Assembly (NCBI GenBank): GCA_024663395.1
Contig: JANFAH010000011.1
Location: forward strand, 496,001-560,000
Source of the DNA: Pisolithus tinctorius
Taxonomy: Eukaryota > Basidiomycota > Agaricomycetes > Boletales > Pisolithaceae
Direction of reading: 5' to 3'
Length of the DNA: 64,000 nt
How positions within the stretch are numbered: position 1 is the first letter of the stretch; each line of letters begins with the position of its first letter. The notes beneath the pieces were generated by a model, which was not told where the DNA came from, made no database searches, and saw nothing but the letters and a program-made list of their open reading frames with translations. Shown here one piece after another: positions 43,930-54,767 of the stretch. Position numbers and translations under genes: made by a program.

Positions 43930-44400
43930 GCTGTTCATTTGACCAGGAGCAGTAGATGGTCCAATCTATTCAAGTATTGTCTGATAATGACTTTTGGAAA
44001 ACAGCCTACAATACTTGAGTTTCTGATGTCCTTTGTTGATGTCCACTATGTTGCTGTACAACTCCACAAGACTGCAAAATGTTTTCTGTTGAAAGGAGAA
44101 CCTGGGTTTATAAAGGTCTGCAATGTACATTGGAATAACTACAAACATTGAGGTGTTTGTTTTGGTTCAACTAGGAGTAGCAAACAGTCCAATCTATTGT
44201 TGAAGTTCCCAGTATTGTCTGATGATGACTTTTGCCCAACAATTTGCAATGTTTGATCTTCCCAATGTCCTTTGTTGATGACCACTATGTCATCATACAT
44301 CCTCACAGGACTACAAACTGCTTTCTGTTGGGAGGAGAGCCTGGGTTTATAAAGGTCTGCAATGTACATTGGAATAATTATAAACATTGGGGCCATTGTT
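43930..44400 (+). repeat. Two direct copies of an approximately 235-bp unit
   Basis: Copies start at about 43,958 and 44,188 with GTCCAATCTATT. They share TGTCCTTTGTTGATG, then CACTATGT, and AACCTGGGTTTATAAAGGTC or a variant, and CAATGTACATTGGAATAA. Divergence is about 15-20 percent. The minus-strand frame is open in both but not recognised. Confidence 0.7.
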
Positions 44401-44528
44401 GGCAATACAATCTAGTTATAAGGGTTGCTAGCAAGATTTGAGTACATGTGATGGCTGTGCACATGAACTGTTGACCTTGTGGCTCTTCCAGAGGCCATCA
44501 CTGAGTGCGAGAACCTGTCCTGCTGCAG

Positions 44529-44987
44529 CTATAAGACTAGGTACAGTAACAATGATAAGTGACAAAAAATGCGATAATATTTGCCCAGGGATGATGTCAA
44601 GATGGTGTCTGAGCTTGCAAGTGCCTTGCAAAGTTTGTAAAACTTGTTTTGAGTGACCTCCTGTAATTCTGGATACTGCTGAGTGATTTCTGAGGTAAAA
44701 TGAGCCCAATCTCCTTGACTACTACTGACGAAGTGGGACCAGAGGTCCACTGACTTGAAAGGTGCATACTTCAGAGCAAATCTGATTTGCTCAGGTCTGT
44801 CTGAGAGCCCAAATCCATCACAGAAGTTGATTATGTCATCAAAATAGGATTGTAAGTCCTCAGGGTGCCCAGAGAAGCTCAGTGCTTTGGGTGAGCCTTG
44901 ACACAGAATCTTGAGGCCAAGCATGAAATTAGTGGGTAATATGAGTGCTAGTCCTTGATATGTGAGTGCGCATGAGTGGGAAAACAT
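44529..44987 (-). CDS. Gag protein of truncated gypsy element
   Basis: The 152-codon frame contains GSPKALSFSGHPEDLQSYFD, then FGLSDRPEQIRFALKYAPFK, VDLWSHFVSS, WAHFTSEITQQYPELQEV and NKFYKLCKALASSD. This follows the retrotransposon capsid pattern, with an aromatic-rich helix followed by a LYPG/QYPE-type turn. It lies about 160 bp downstream of the primer-binding site. The 3' end is cut by truncation of the element. Confidence 0.7.
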   Translation of the reverse strand: MFSHSCALTYQGLALILPTNFMLGLKILCQGSPKALSFSGHPEDLQSYFDDIINFCDGFGLSDRPEQIRFALKYAPFKSVDLWSHFVSSSQGDWAHFTSEITQQYPELQEVTQNKFYKLCKALASSDTILTSSLGKYYRIFCHLSLLLYLVL

Positions 44988-45149
44988 GAAAATGCGAGCA
45001 AAGTGACTGCAAAAATGAGACTGAAGGGCAAAATCTGCTAAACTGAGCCTGAAAATTGCAAAAACAAAGCTGGAGACTGCAAAATAAAATCTGGGAAGGT
45101 TTGGATGGGTACCAGGCTAAGACAGAAGCCCCTCATGGTGGGCTCCAGT

Positions 45150-45479
45150 TGTAGGAAATGAGAATTAAGAGGGAGAGTGAGGGGAGAGAGTAGGCCAAAA
45201 GGGGCTTCTATAGCCTGGGACTGGATTAAGAGGACATCTGAGGGCTTCTATGGCTGTCTTGGTGCAGGGAATGACCTGCTCAAGCTGATCTCTCATCTTA
45301 GGTAACTTGTCTATTTTTTTTGAAGGAAAAAACCATACACAAGTAGCACTACTGCTGACTAAGCAACCAAAAAATGCGAAATCTAAGTGCAACTCATAGA
45401 AAAAAGTATCTAGAGTGAAAATGAAGTAAAATGAGCGAAATAAGGCAATTCCCCTGGTAGGGAAATTGCATTCCCTACA
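45150..45479 (-). repeat. LTR of the truncated gypsy element, 330 bp
   Basis: It begins TGTAGGAAATGAG and ends GAAATTGCATTCCCTACA, giving matching TGTAGG/CCTACA ends. It is the same family as the solo LTR at 27,266-27,613. Confidence 0.9.
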
Positions 45480-45660
45480 GCAGATGTCAAATGAAATGTC
45501 TGATTCAGCTCACAAGAGGTCACCATTCCTATCAGCATGCAGATTGAGGGGGAGAAATACATCACAGATGATGAGGGAGCATCATCCACCTTGCCCATAG
45601 CTGGTAAAAGCAATCAGCATGCCATACAAACCACAGAAAGTGCACCTATGACACCAAGTA

Positions 45661-47208
45661 CAGTGAGGGACAAAAGTGTTGCAATGTTTGTGAGGTGTGA
45701 CTTGCTGCTGATGTAGCTCAGGCTATTCTGCATGGATAATCATGATACCTATACCATTGGAAAGTGGTGACTCTAAGCCTTCCAGAGCCCTAAGGTTCAG
45801 TCCAAACAAAGCAATACATGCTGAGATACACCCTATTCTTTCCAAAAAGTGCATTGCAATGCTTTTGTCCCTGACTGGTGAAATAGTGAAAAGTGACCTT
45901 TAGATGGAATTGAGGGCATGAAGGATGGGAAAATATGATTACATAATAAACCACATGATCTTCCAGATGATTTGTCAGCATGTAAACAATGACAAACATT
46001 GGACTTGTACCATTAACCCTCCCTCTTTTACCACAACTCATGAAATCATCTCTCTAGTTCACATGGTCATTTTCTCAAGGAATTCTTATCAAATACTGGT
46101 GGCCATCACAGTGTCATCAGTATAACATGCTCTCAGAACCATCAGTCCATTAAAAAACCTGCTGTCAGTCATTCCCTGGACTGTTTACCCCCTCATGCCT
46201 GATGTGTTTTGGGACTAATCAGTACTTGGAAGGCTGAGAATGTTTTGGAGGTCAATCTGGCACTTCAGAACATGATGGAAAAACCAGTCCCCTCTCAACC
46301 AATGCATTTCTGGCACAGGGACAGTGGTATGGAAGTTAGGGCAAGACAAAATCCTCTTTACCCCTGGGTGTCATCAGAAGGATATGCTACTGAACTGCCA
46401 TGGAGCAGAATCCTGTGCTTCCATCTGGACCTGAATATTGCATTTGGTCACATATGACCAAATAACCTTTCCCCAGTCAGCTACAGTTCAGATCAGAGCA
46501 AGATCTAGTGAACCCTCTTATGGTGCTCAGAGCACAAGGAGGTTTTGTTCCTGTGCCTGAAATGCATTGGTTGAGAGGGGACTGGTTTTTCCATCATGTT
46601 CTGAAGTGCCAGATTGACCTCCAAAACATTCTCAGCCTTCCAAGTACTGATTAGTCCCAAAACACATCAGGCATGAGGGGGTAAACAGTCCAGGGAATGA
46701 CTGACAGCAGGTTTTTTAATGGACTGATGGTTCTGAGAGCATGTTATACTGATGACACTGTGATGGCCACCAGTATTTGATAAGAATTCCTTGAGAAAAT
46801 GACCATGTGAACTAGAGAGATGATTTCATGAGTTGTGGTAAAAGAGGGAGGGTTAATGGTACAAGTCCAATGTTTGTCATTGTTTACATGCTGACAAATC
46901 ATCTGGAAGATCATGTGGTTTATTATGTAATCATATTTTCCCATCCTTCATGCCCTCAATTCCATCTAAAGGTCACTTTTCACTATTTCACCAGTCAGGG
47001 ACAAAAGCATTGCAATGCACTTTTTGGAAAGAATAGGGTGTATCTCAGCATGTATTGCTTTGTTTGGACTGAACCTTAGGGCTCTGGAAGGCTTAGAGTC
47101 ACCACTTTCCAATGGTATAGGTATCATGATTATCCATGCAGAATAGCCTGAGCTACATCAGCAGCAAGTCACACCTCACAAACATTGCAACACTTTTGTC
47201 CCTCACTG
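45661..47208. mobile_element. 1,548-bp foldback element with Tc1/mariner-like ends
   Basis: Two arms of about 660 bp (45,661-46,322 and 46,547-47,208) are inverted copies. They appear identical or nearly so by eye and stay in register without gaps. The loop is about 225 bp. The ends are CAGTGAGGGACAAAAGTG and its complement, flanked by TA on both sides (45,659-45,660; 47,209-47,210). Removing the element and one TA restores the copia sequence ACCAAGTACACAAATTG. Within each arm a second copy of the end motif (CAGTCAGGGACAAAAG) faces the terminal one, bounding a 217-bp sub-module (45,661-45,877). No transposase is encoded; small ORFs are mirrored on both arms. Confidence 0.92.
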
Positions 47209-47210
47209 TA

Positions 47211-48680
47211 CACAAATTGACCACCTTGGACCAAGACTTGAACCCACAGCACCCACCCATCACTCTGGTCACACATGTGTTGAGTCAGTATATGTATGGC
47301 ATCTGCATGAGGGCAAGGGTACATACAACAGATGAATCCCACTACCTACACTACCAAGGGACAGATCCCATCACGATCAAAGATGCTCATGTGAGACCTG
47401 ATTGGTCAAAGTGGGAGGAAGCAATTAATAAAGAACTTACCTCATTGGACAAAGCCCAAACATGGAGCATTGTTGAGAGACCACAAGGTGTCAACATGGT
47501 TGGCTGTAAATGGGTATTTCATATCAAATGAAACACAGAGGGAGAAATTGAACAATACAAAACACAACTTGTAGCAAAAGGCTACTCACAGGTCCACAGC
47601 ATCAACTACTATGATACATATGCACCTGCCACATGCATAGCATCTATCTGAACTACCCTTGCTATTGCAGCACAGAATGACTGGGATGTTGATGTTTTCA
47701 ACTTCCAGAGTGCTTTCCTAAATGGGAAGTTGGATGATGACAAAGTAATCTACATGCAACTGCCAGCCAGACTCTCAGTTAACAGCAAATATAAAAATCC
47801 TGTTGCCTGACTGCATATAGTGCTTTATGGATCAAAGCAAGGAGCATTGAAGTGGTACAAGCAGCTGTGCACCACACTTGCTACACTTGGTATGCATCAT
47901 GCTGAGGCTGACTGGGGTGTTTTCTTCATGCACACAGGCCTGGACATCCTACTCCTCACATTGCACATCAATGACTGCACCATTACTGGCAATAATCCTA
48001 GCCTAATCAAAAGGTTCAAATCTGAAGTGGCTGCAAACTTCAAATTAACAGATTTAGGCCCCATCTCATCCCTATTCAGAATAAAAGTCATGCATAATCA
48101 CTCAGCACACATGCTCTCACTCTTGCAGGAGTCCTACATCAATTCTATGCTGTTAAAAAATATTTTTGTAGATCTATGGCCCATCACAATGCCTATGGAC
48201 CCCTCAGTCCAATTCTTGACTTCCCAGTGCCTGAAAATGCACACTGAGGCCACATGCATGAAAAATGTGCTATATCACGAAGCCATTGGCTCGCTGATGC
48301 ACCTAGCAGTTGCCATATGCCCTGACATGGCTTTTGCTGTTGTGACATTGTCACAATTCTGCAATAATCCCAGGTTAGCACACTGGGAGGGCATAAAAAG
48401 GATATTTAGATACCTTTTAGGCACAAAAGGGCTCATGTTGATGTTCAGAGGTGATAGGTATGGCCTTGAGGGCTATACAGATGCAGATGGTGCCTCACAG
48501 GAGCACTGGCATGCCATTTCTGGCTATGCCTTCCTGCTCAATGGCAGAGCAATCTCCTGGGCCTCAAAGAAACAAGAACTTATTACTTTATCTACTACAG
48601 AAGCTGAGTATGCTGCTGCTACTCATGCAGCAAAAGAAGCCATCTGGCTTTGTTGCCTCATCCAAGAACTTTTCCACTCA
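47211..48680 (+). pseudogene. Copia reverse transcriptase and RNase H, copy A
   Basis: Segments in order are WSIVERPQGVNMVGCKWVF, then (after a TGA) QLVAKGYSQVHSINYYDTYA, DVDVFNFQSAFLNGKLDDD, LYGSKQGALKWYKQL, LHINDCTITG, then RNase H with SGYAFLLNGRAISWASKKQ and LSTTEAEYAAATHAAKEAIW. This is the RVT_2 family with its C-terminal RNase H. The usual polymerase motif xVDD is IND here, so one catalytic aspartate is lost. Stops after HIK, CIASI and NPVA also break it. The longest intact piece is 47,820-48,680. Confidence 0.9.
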
Positions 48681-48924
48681 CTCTCACTCCTAACCATAAT
48701 CCATTGCACAATCGTCCACAATCACACTCACTCACCATGGCAATTACCATGCCTGTACAAAACACATAGACATTCATTATCATTTTATATGCTATGCTAT
48801 TGATAATGGCTTGCTTTGCCTCATCTACTGTCCTACTGGCAGTATGGTCGCAGATACCCTTACCAAGGCTCTTCCAAACATCAAAGCCAAGCACTTTGCT
48901 TACAAGCTTGGACTCCATGATGTT

Positions 48925-49086
48925 TGAGGGGGAGTGTTGTATATTCTGCCTTTCACATTATGCTTTCATCCACTTAGTATTATGGTATGCATTTAGCCAT
49001 ATTACATAATCATGTTCATTTTTGCACTCAAGTAGCATAGTCACACCTCAGTTGGCTACTTAACCCAACTGAGTATATATTCTACA
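48925..49086 (+). repeat. Polypurine tract and 3' LTR of copia copy A
   Basis: GAGGGGGAG precedes the LTR, which runs 48,935-49,086 (152 bp), starts TGTTGTATATTCTG and ends TATATATTCTACA. It contains one CTCAGTTGG...CCAACTGAG hairpin. Confidence 0.85.
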
Positions 49087-49560
49087 GTCACACCATAAGC
49101 TGTACACTTGCACTCACCATCACACATCATCTGTTTCTCCTGAGCAGAAGGGAACATGGGCACAGCCAAATACACCAGTGCCCATGTTTGTTGGCCAAGA
49201 TGGTTGGATTTGAGGATTTGAGCACAGGGCTTTCAGGTCAGACTGCACATTTTTGCTGATGGACCTGTAGTTACTCATTACAGCAGGGAATTCCCCACAC
49301 ATGCCTATATTCACCATTATTGCAGGCCACCCTTTTCTGCTGAGCACAAACACAGCAAGGGCATGCAAAGCCTGTGGGGGGTACAGACAGGTGTCAGATG
49401 TCCATGCTAGGTGGGGGCATACCATATGTGTCCAATTGTGTGCTGGTGGCAGTGTGGGAATGTTGGGGCTGTAGTCTGGGACTGGAGATGCCACTGGTGG
49501 GACTGTAGCTTATTCACATGAATCTCCTATGGGGAGAATAGCTATTCTAGTACATAGGAG
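49087..49560. other. Spacer between copia copy A and the DIRS-like element
   Basis: A 124-codon frame lies on the minus strand (49,120-49,494; PNIPTLPPAHNWTHMVCPHL), but no family was recognised. It may be the left untranslated part of the DIRS-like element. Confidence 0.3.
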
Positions 49561-49594
49561 GTATGACAAGTAATAGAATTTTGTCTTTGCATGA

Positions 49595-51240
49595 GTGGCT
49601 GTGCTGCAGCACACCATGTCTTCCCTTCCCTCCATTGCCACCAGCTTTTGGCCCACAGTGTGGGCCCCATTCCATTCATTTTCACCTCCCAAGTCACTCC
49701 TTTACAGTTGCTCCTTCTCTAGCCTTACACCAACTGTGTCAATCCCCCAGCAAAGGACTGCGAAACACCAACTGGCACAACCAATCTGGTTGCACAGGGA
49801 GTGCCAAGCATGGACTTGCACCAACCCCAGGGACAGAATAGACCCAACTTCACCCTCCCAGCTTTCCAGGGCATAGTTGAACTCATAATCACCAGTGGGG
49901 ATCTGTTAAGTCCAGGTCTTTACCAATCCAAGGCCAGTCTGGAGTCCAGTCAGGGGTAAGAGGGTAATATGAGGTACTAAGGGATTTGGACTATTGGACT
50001 TAGTGACTGAGGACACAGTGCTATTCCCTTGCATGGGCTGTAGTCCAGTCGAGAGACAGAAGACAGGGATCAGGGGGGGACCAGGTTAAGACATGACTAA
50101 GTTGATTTCAGACTGAGGCTAAACAGAATATCCTATGGCTTAAATACTAGAAGTAACCTAAGTGTAATGTAGCACCGGTACAGCAATGATTGGTAAACAT
50201 ATTGGTAAGTAGTGTTACAAAGAATCTTATCAAGCAAAGACTATGAACAAGGGATTACCAGGAACCAGGGCAGGACTTGTGGCTGGGCTGGGTATTACAC
50301 TGGCCCAGTACCAACTGAGCAAACAACTTGATTGGGCACTGCCTTGCAGTGCCTCACAAACTAACACATTTCTGGGTCTAAGGGTGAAGGCTGGGACTGG
50401 GGCAAGGGTTGGATGGGACCAGTCAAGACCAGTGTAGAGCCAGTCTAGGGTGGTCTGGACACGGTCATGACAGGATCTAACCCATGAACAAGCTATTGAA
50501 GCCCTGGAACAATGCTGGGAGCAAGACAACCCCCAAGGAGAGGACCAACAGGAAGATCAGCCATGCCAAGGAGAAGGGCAGGCACCCCAACCTGACAACC
50601 CCCCATGTCCCCTAGATCAGCTGCCAGCAGCAGGGAACAAATGCCCACCCCAATGAGCTACCAACCCTACCCCACCTACCTTCCACCCCAACACCATCAT
50701 CTCATCAAACCTCCCAACACAACCAGCAGAGTATGCCATCAAAAAAATAGAAGCCTTTAAGTTCATACACATGTGGTACTTCACCAGGGAAGGATTACAA
50801 GAAGCAACTCAAATGGTGAGATGACTGGAAGAGAATGACACCTTAGTGATCACCCAGGCTGGCAAAGGAAATGTGACCCTACACACAGCAAACTCCCTGA
50901 CCACCTCCAAGAATGCCAGACCAGACCACTCCCTATCCTTTGCCAAGTACATGTATGCCAAGAATCATTTTCTAATGTGCATAGAGAACATGGGATGGGG
51001 AAACCAACTAGTTGATGCTTTCAACTGGTTTTTCCACAGAATAGACAACCACCATCTATGAGATTGTGGCAAGCAAGACAAATGCACCCTCCTCCACTAT
51101 GCATCCAAGGTCAGGCAGGACTGGCACAATAAAGCAGCAAGGAATCAAGCCTACAACATTGGAGTGATAAACAAAGACCTCCTGGCAGACATTGGGCATG
51201 ACCTAGACACCAAGGACATCCAAATAGGACTTGACCAGGT
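49595..51240 (+). pseudogene. Gag-like region of the DIRS element
   Basis: Before the solo LTR the frame reads SIPQQRTAKHQLAQPIWLHR. After it come THEQAIEALEQCWEQDNPQG, AEYAIKKIEAFKFIHMWYFT, SFAKYMYAKNHFLMCIENMG, LVDAFNWFFHRIDNHHL and LHYASKVRQDWHNKAARNQA. I recognise the second group as the structural protein preceding basidiomycete DIRS polymerases. In-frame TGA or TAG after MVR, after NHHL and near 50,655 mark decay. The region ends at a splice-like or frame change near 51,240. Confidence 0.65.
49904..50472. mobile_element. Solo LTR, 569 bp
   Basis: It begins TGTTAAGTCCAGG and ends CACGGTCATGACA, with the 5-bp duplication GGATC at 49,899-49,903 and 50,473-50,477. It has no coding content. 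Confidence 0.85.
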
Positions 51241-51689
51241 CAGTATCCACCCAAAACCATGTGCAGCATCAGTCCACTGACATCTCATTCTCTCCCCCAC
51301 CTCTCTTCCCCTCAAACCCATGCACACCCACTCTGCTGCTGCTGCCTCACAGCCCTGCCACCCCTCCCAATTCTCCATATGATCACCCTGCTGCTGCTGC
51401 CCCCAGGCCTGATACTACAAACCTGCCACCACCCACTGCTACACGATGAAATACATGCCCCACACACCATAACCAAATACTCACAAATATAGCTCCAGAG
51501 CAACTGCTACCCCCACCCTGGACCCATTGAGAGGGGCAGGCAAGCAATGCACTTCCCAAAGCAAAGATTGTCCTGCTCCCCATCCCCCAAGTATGGTCAG
51601 GGTCCAAGACCCAGACAGCATTACCAAAGATCACACTCCCAACATCCCAGATCTTGCTCCCCTCAAAGATTCTCTAGATCCCCCAGGTG

Positions 51690-51996
51690 AAGCACAAGCA
51701 GAGACAAAAGACCCTGTCACAACTTTCACACCAAGGGTTACATCATCTGCCCAAAGTGCCTTGGTCAGCACAAAGACTGCTCTTTATGCAATGAGCCCAT
51801 GCACTGGGATAAGGCAGCAGTGGCCTACTGCACACAAGACCAACAGGGTCATCCCATTAACAAGAACAGCCAAAGATTGTGCTGGGACTTCCAGTGTCCC
51901 CAAGGGTGCACCAGCAAAATGCATGGCCACAAATGTTCAGGCTGTGGTGATGTCAAGCATGGCACACAAGACTGTCTGCACTGCCAACCTGCTTGA
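51690..51996 (+). pseudogene. Cys/His-rich nucleocapsid-like segment of the DIRS element
   Basis: One frame (about 51,742-51,996) has CPKCLGQHKDCSLCNEPMHW, then LCWDFQCPQGCTSKMHG, HKCSGCGDVKHGTQDCLHC. Paired cysteines and histidines suggest a zinc-binding nucleic-acid module just upstream of the polymerase. A competing frame is open in parallel, but its composition is less protein-like. Confidence 0.55.
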
Positions 51997-51999
51997 AGA

Positions 52000-53030
52000 A
52001 TGACAATATGCAAAGGCCCTCACCACCCCCAAGCCTGGAGGGACCTAATAACTCACTATAATCTTTCCTTGAAATACCCCTCACTAGTCAACCAATTAAT
52101 CCATGGTTTCCACATACACATACCCAACATACCCAGTACATACACCCCACCTAACAACCCATCCATAGACCAACACCACCATGCCTTCAAAGAAATAATT
52201 GACAAGGAGTTTGCCAAAGGCCACTACATAGGCCCCTTCCCCCCTCACCTGCTGGAACAGTACATAGGACCCTTTCAATCCTCCCCCTTAAGTATAATCC
52301 CCAAGCTGGGTAAACCCAGGAAGTACCACCTATTACAGAACTTATCCTACCCCCTTGTAACTAGACACAATGCTGCCTCTTCAATCAACTTGCAGGTTGA
52401 TTCCTCCTGCTTCCCCTGCACCTGGGGAATGTTCCTCACAACATGCACCCTAGTTGCATCACTCCCACCAGGTTGCCAAGGAGCAACCAGAGATGTAGCT
52501 GAGGCCTATAGAACAATCCCCATACACCCCTCCCAGTGGCCAGGTCTAGTAGTACATCTGACAAGTCACCCCCCAACCTTTGCAGTAGACACCACATTAT
52601 GCTTCAGGTATGGACCCTCAGTGGGTGTATACAGGGGAGTCAGAGATGTGGGTTTAGACATCATGAGAGCCACCAGAATTGGCCCAGTTATCACATGGGT
52701 TGATGACCACCTGTTCATATGACTACTCAAATCTGAGATAAACCAATATAACCAGTCCAGAAGACAAGAAGCCACCTTAATCACATCAAATGGAGGTGCA
52801 ATAACAGATGGAGGATGAATCTGGTACAAGGGAGCTTGTCTAGCCAATGGAGACTATGAAGAATTCACAGAGGACTGCACCTCCCCCTTACAGATATTTG
52901 AAGGAGACAATGAAGACATATCACACAATGACCTACATGCATACTCCTTCAAGCACATCAGCATGGTGACCAAGCAACTAGGCATTCCTTGGGAACTCTC
53001 CAAAGACTCCCCCTTCTCATGATCTCCAAC
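52000..53030 (+). pseudogene. DIRS-like reverse transcriptase
   Basis: The open part (52,000-52,722) reads IDKEFAKGHYIGPFPPHLLE, IGPFQSSPLSIIPKLGKPRK, then GCQGATRDVAEAYRTIPIHP (first catalytic Asp), LCFRYGPSVGVYRGVRDVG and TWVDDHLFI (VDD motif). It continues beyond TGA codons at 52,721, 52,816 and 53,020 with GIPWELSKDSPFS. The polymerase motifs are intact, but three stops, plausibly from CGA, interrupt the downstream thumb region. Confidence 0.88.
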
Positions 53031-53034
53031 CTTC

Positions 53035-53847
53035 ATGAGTTTCATTTGGAATCTTGAAGACAAAACCATTGGGCTCACTGACAACAAAAGGGATAAATAT
53101 ATAGCTTCCATAGATGAGTGGTCCCATAAGAAGACACATGACCTGGAGGAGGTACAAAAGCTCCATGGTCAACTATCTCACATGGTGCTAGTAATACCAG
53201 GAGGGTGCACTTACCTAACAGCACTACAAGCTATGCTTACCATTTTCAGTGACAGACCCCTCATGCCCTGCATGCAGCCACAAGGCTTACACTGCAAGTT
53301 ACTCTGGTGGCAAACAGCTCTACAGACTTCTAACCCCATCCCAATCCCCATCTACTGAACAGTGATCAACCTACAAGCATTCTCCAATGCCAGCTCCAGC
53401 ATGGGTCTGGCAATCACTATCAGAGAAAGATGGAGAGCCTGGAAGCTCCACCCAGACTGGAGGAGAGATGAGAGGGACATTGGCTGGGCCAAAAGTGTTG
53501 CCTTCAAACTCCTCATATGCTATCTCCTGCTCATCAATACCTCCACCAAACCTTTACAGGTATTCAGAGACAATGAAGGAGTCATCAAGGCCTGGAGAAA
53601 GGGCAGGAGCAACAACAAGCCCACAAATGACACTTTCAGACAGATCCACACTCTCCTCACCTCTCCCCCATGCAGAATTTTCACAGACTACATCCTGAGT
53701 GCATCCAACTCAGCAGACAAACTGTCCCAGGGCATCTATCCCCCCACTGAACTTGCACTGCCCCTCATCCCCATCCCAGACCCAATCATGCACCTTGTTT
53801 TCAATCTCAACAACCCATGCACCAGGGGTTTCCCAATCCAACATTAA
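53035..53847 (+). pseudogene. DIRS-like RNase H domain
   Basis: FIWNLEDKTIGLTDNKRDKY and HGQLSHMVLVIPGG form the connection. After a TGA at 53,356 the RNase H follows: FSNASSSMGLAITI (the first acidic residue appears as Asn), WAKSVAFKLLICYLL, QVFRDNEGVIKAWRKGRSNN and IFTDYILSASNSADKLSQG. The loss of the expected Asp in SNASS probably makes it inactive. Confidence 0.75.
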
Positions 53848-54498
53848 CTTCAACAACATCACAGCCATGACAATCACTCCCCAATCAAATGCCCACACCA
53901 AACCCACAGTTGTACTCCTGTACCCATCAAACCTGACACCAAAACCCTCAGAGCTATGCCTGACATGCCCAGTGAAGGATAGGCTGGAGAGATGGCAGCT
54001 GCATCCCAGCATGGTGCAATTGCTGAACATGCCTCCAGACTTCAGAGACAGGGTTCAAGAAGTCACCTCAGAGGCTGGAACAAGAGCACAAGAGCAGCCT
54101 ATGGAACAGGCCTACTCATATACCATGTCTTTTGCAACAGCAGAAATGTTGCTGAGGAAGAGAGAGCACCTGCAGACACAAACCTGATATTGACCTTCAT
54201 ATCCTCCCTGGCTGGGTCTTACTCAGGAAAGACCATACAGGGCTACATATACAGCATATGGGCATGGCACACTCTCAATGGCCTGCCATGGGTCCTACAT
54301 GAAGACCAAATAGCAACTATGCTCAAAGGGGCCTCCAAGTTTGCTCCCCCCTCATCTAAGCAAAACCTCTGTGAACCAATCACAGTGCAAATGATATGTG
54401 ACCTCCACAAATTCCTGCTGAAAGACAACCCCCTGGACACAGCCATTTTCACATGCCTAACAACCATCTTCTACTCAGCAGCAAGAGTGGGAGAATTC
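53848..54498 (+). pseudogene. DIRS-like tyrosine recombinase, truncated
   Basis: Segments are SHLRGWNKSTRAAYGTGLLI, YHVFCNSRNVAEEERAPAD, FISSLAGSYSGKTIQGYIYS, WAWHTLNGLPWVLHEDQIA, APPSSKQNLCEPITVQM and TTIFYSAARVGEF. AARVGE carries the first catalytic arginine. The downstream HxxR and nucleophilic tyrosine are missing because copia copy B was inserted right after GEF. DIRS elements use such recombinases in place of an integrase. Confidence 0.85.
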
Positions 54499-54767
54499 TG
54501 TAGAATATATACTCAGTTGGGTTAAGTAGCCAACTGTATATTATGTACCTGTAGAATATATACTACAGGACTATTAGCTGAGTGTAAAGACAGGATGTGG
54601 AAAGTGCTCACCTCAGTTGGGTTAAGTAGCCAACTGAGGTGTGAGTATGCTACTTGAGTACAAAAATGAATGTGATTATGTAATATGGCTAAATGCATAC
54701 CATAATACTAAGTAGGACGCAGATGAAAGTATAATGTGAAAGACAGAATATACAACACTCCCCCTCA
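54499..54767 (-). repeat. 3' LTR (259 bp) and polypurine tract of copia copy B
   Basis: The LTR is 54,499-54,757, starts (minus strand) TGTTGTATATTCTG and ends TATATATTCTACA, preceded by GAGGGGGAG. Compared with copy A it has an extra 107 bp, including a second copy of the CTCAGTTGG...CCAACTGAG hairpin. Confidence 0.9.

Larger units (their letters stand above)
44430..45479 (-). mobile_element. Truncated Ty3/gypsy-type element (LTR, PBS, gag)
   Basis: On the minus strand the order is LTR (45,479-45,150), primer-binding site TGGAGCCCACCATGAGGGG two bases after it (about 45,148-45,130), an untranslated leader, then gag. The element stops shortly after gag at about 44,430; pol and the second LTR are missing. 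It abuts copia sequence on its right. Confidence 0.8.
45480..49086 (+). mobile_element. Ty1/copia element, copy A (5' truncated)
   Basis: From 45,480 the sequence matches, in inverted orientation, copy B from about 56,790 onward (for example CATGCAGATTGAGGGGGAGA and AGAAAGTGCACCTA). The foldback element at 45,661-47,208 interrupts it. Reverse transcriptase and RNase H follow, then a polypurine tract and a 152-bp 3' LTR. Gag, protease and integrase are absent; the left edge is the gypsy LTR. Confidence 0.85.
49560..54498 (+). mobile_element. DIRS-like (tyrosine-recombinase) retrotransposon, 3' truncated
   Basis: The order on the plus strand is gag-like region, Cys/His-rich segment, reverse transcriptase, RNase H and tyrosine recombinase. 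Copia copy B enters the recombinase at 54,499. A solo LTR (49,904-50,472) interrupts the gag region. DIRS terminal repeats and internal complementary regions were not found, so the outer edge is approximate. Confidence 0.8.

Noticed and set aside
45790..46041. 83-codon ORF, repeated at 46,828-47,079, as a conserved duplicated gene
   Set aside because: The identity comes from the two arms of the foldback element. A second mirrored pair (45,925-46,125 and 46,744-46,944) shows the same effect in another frame.
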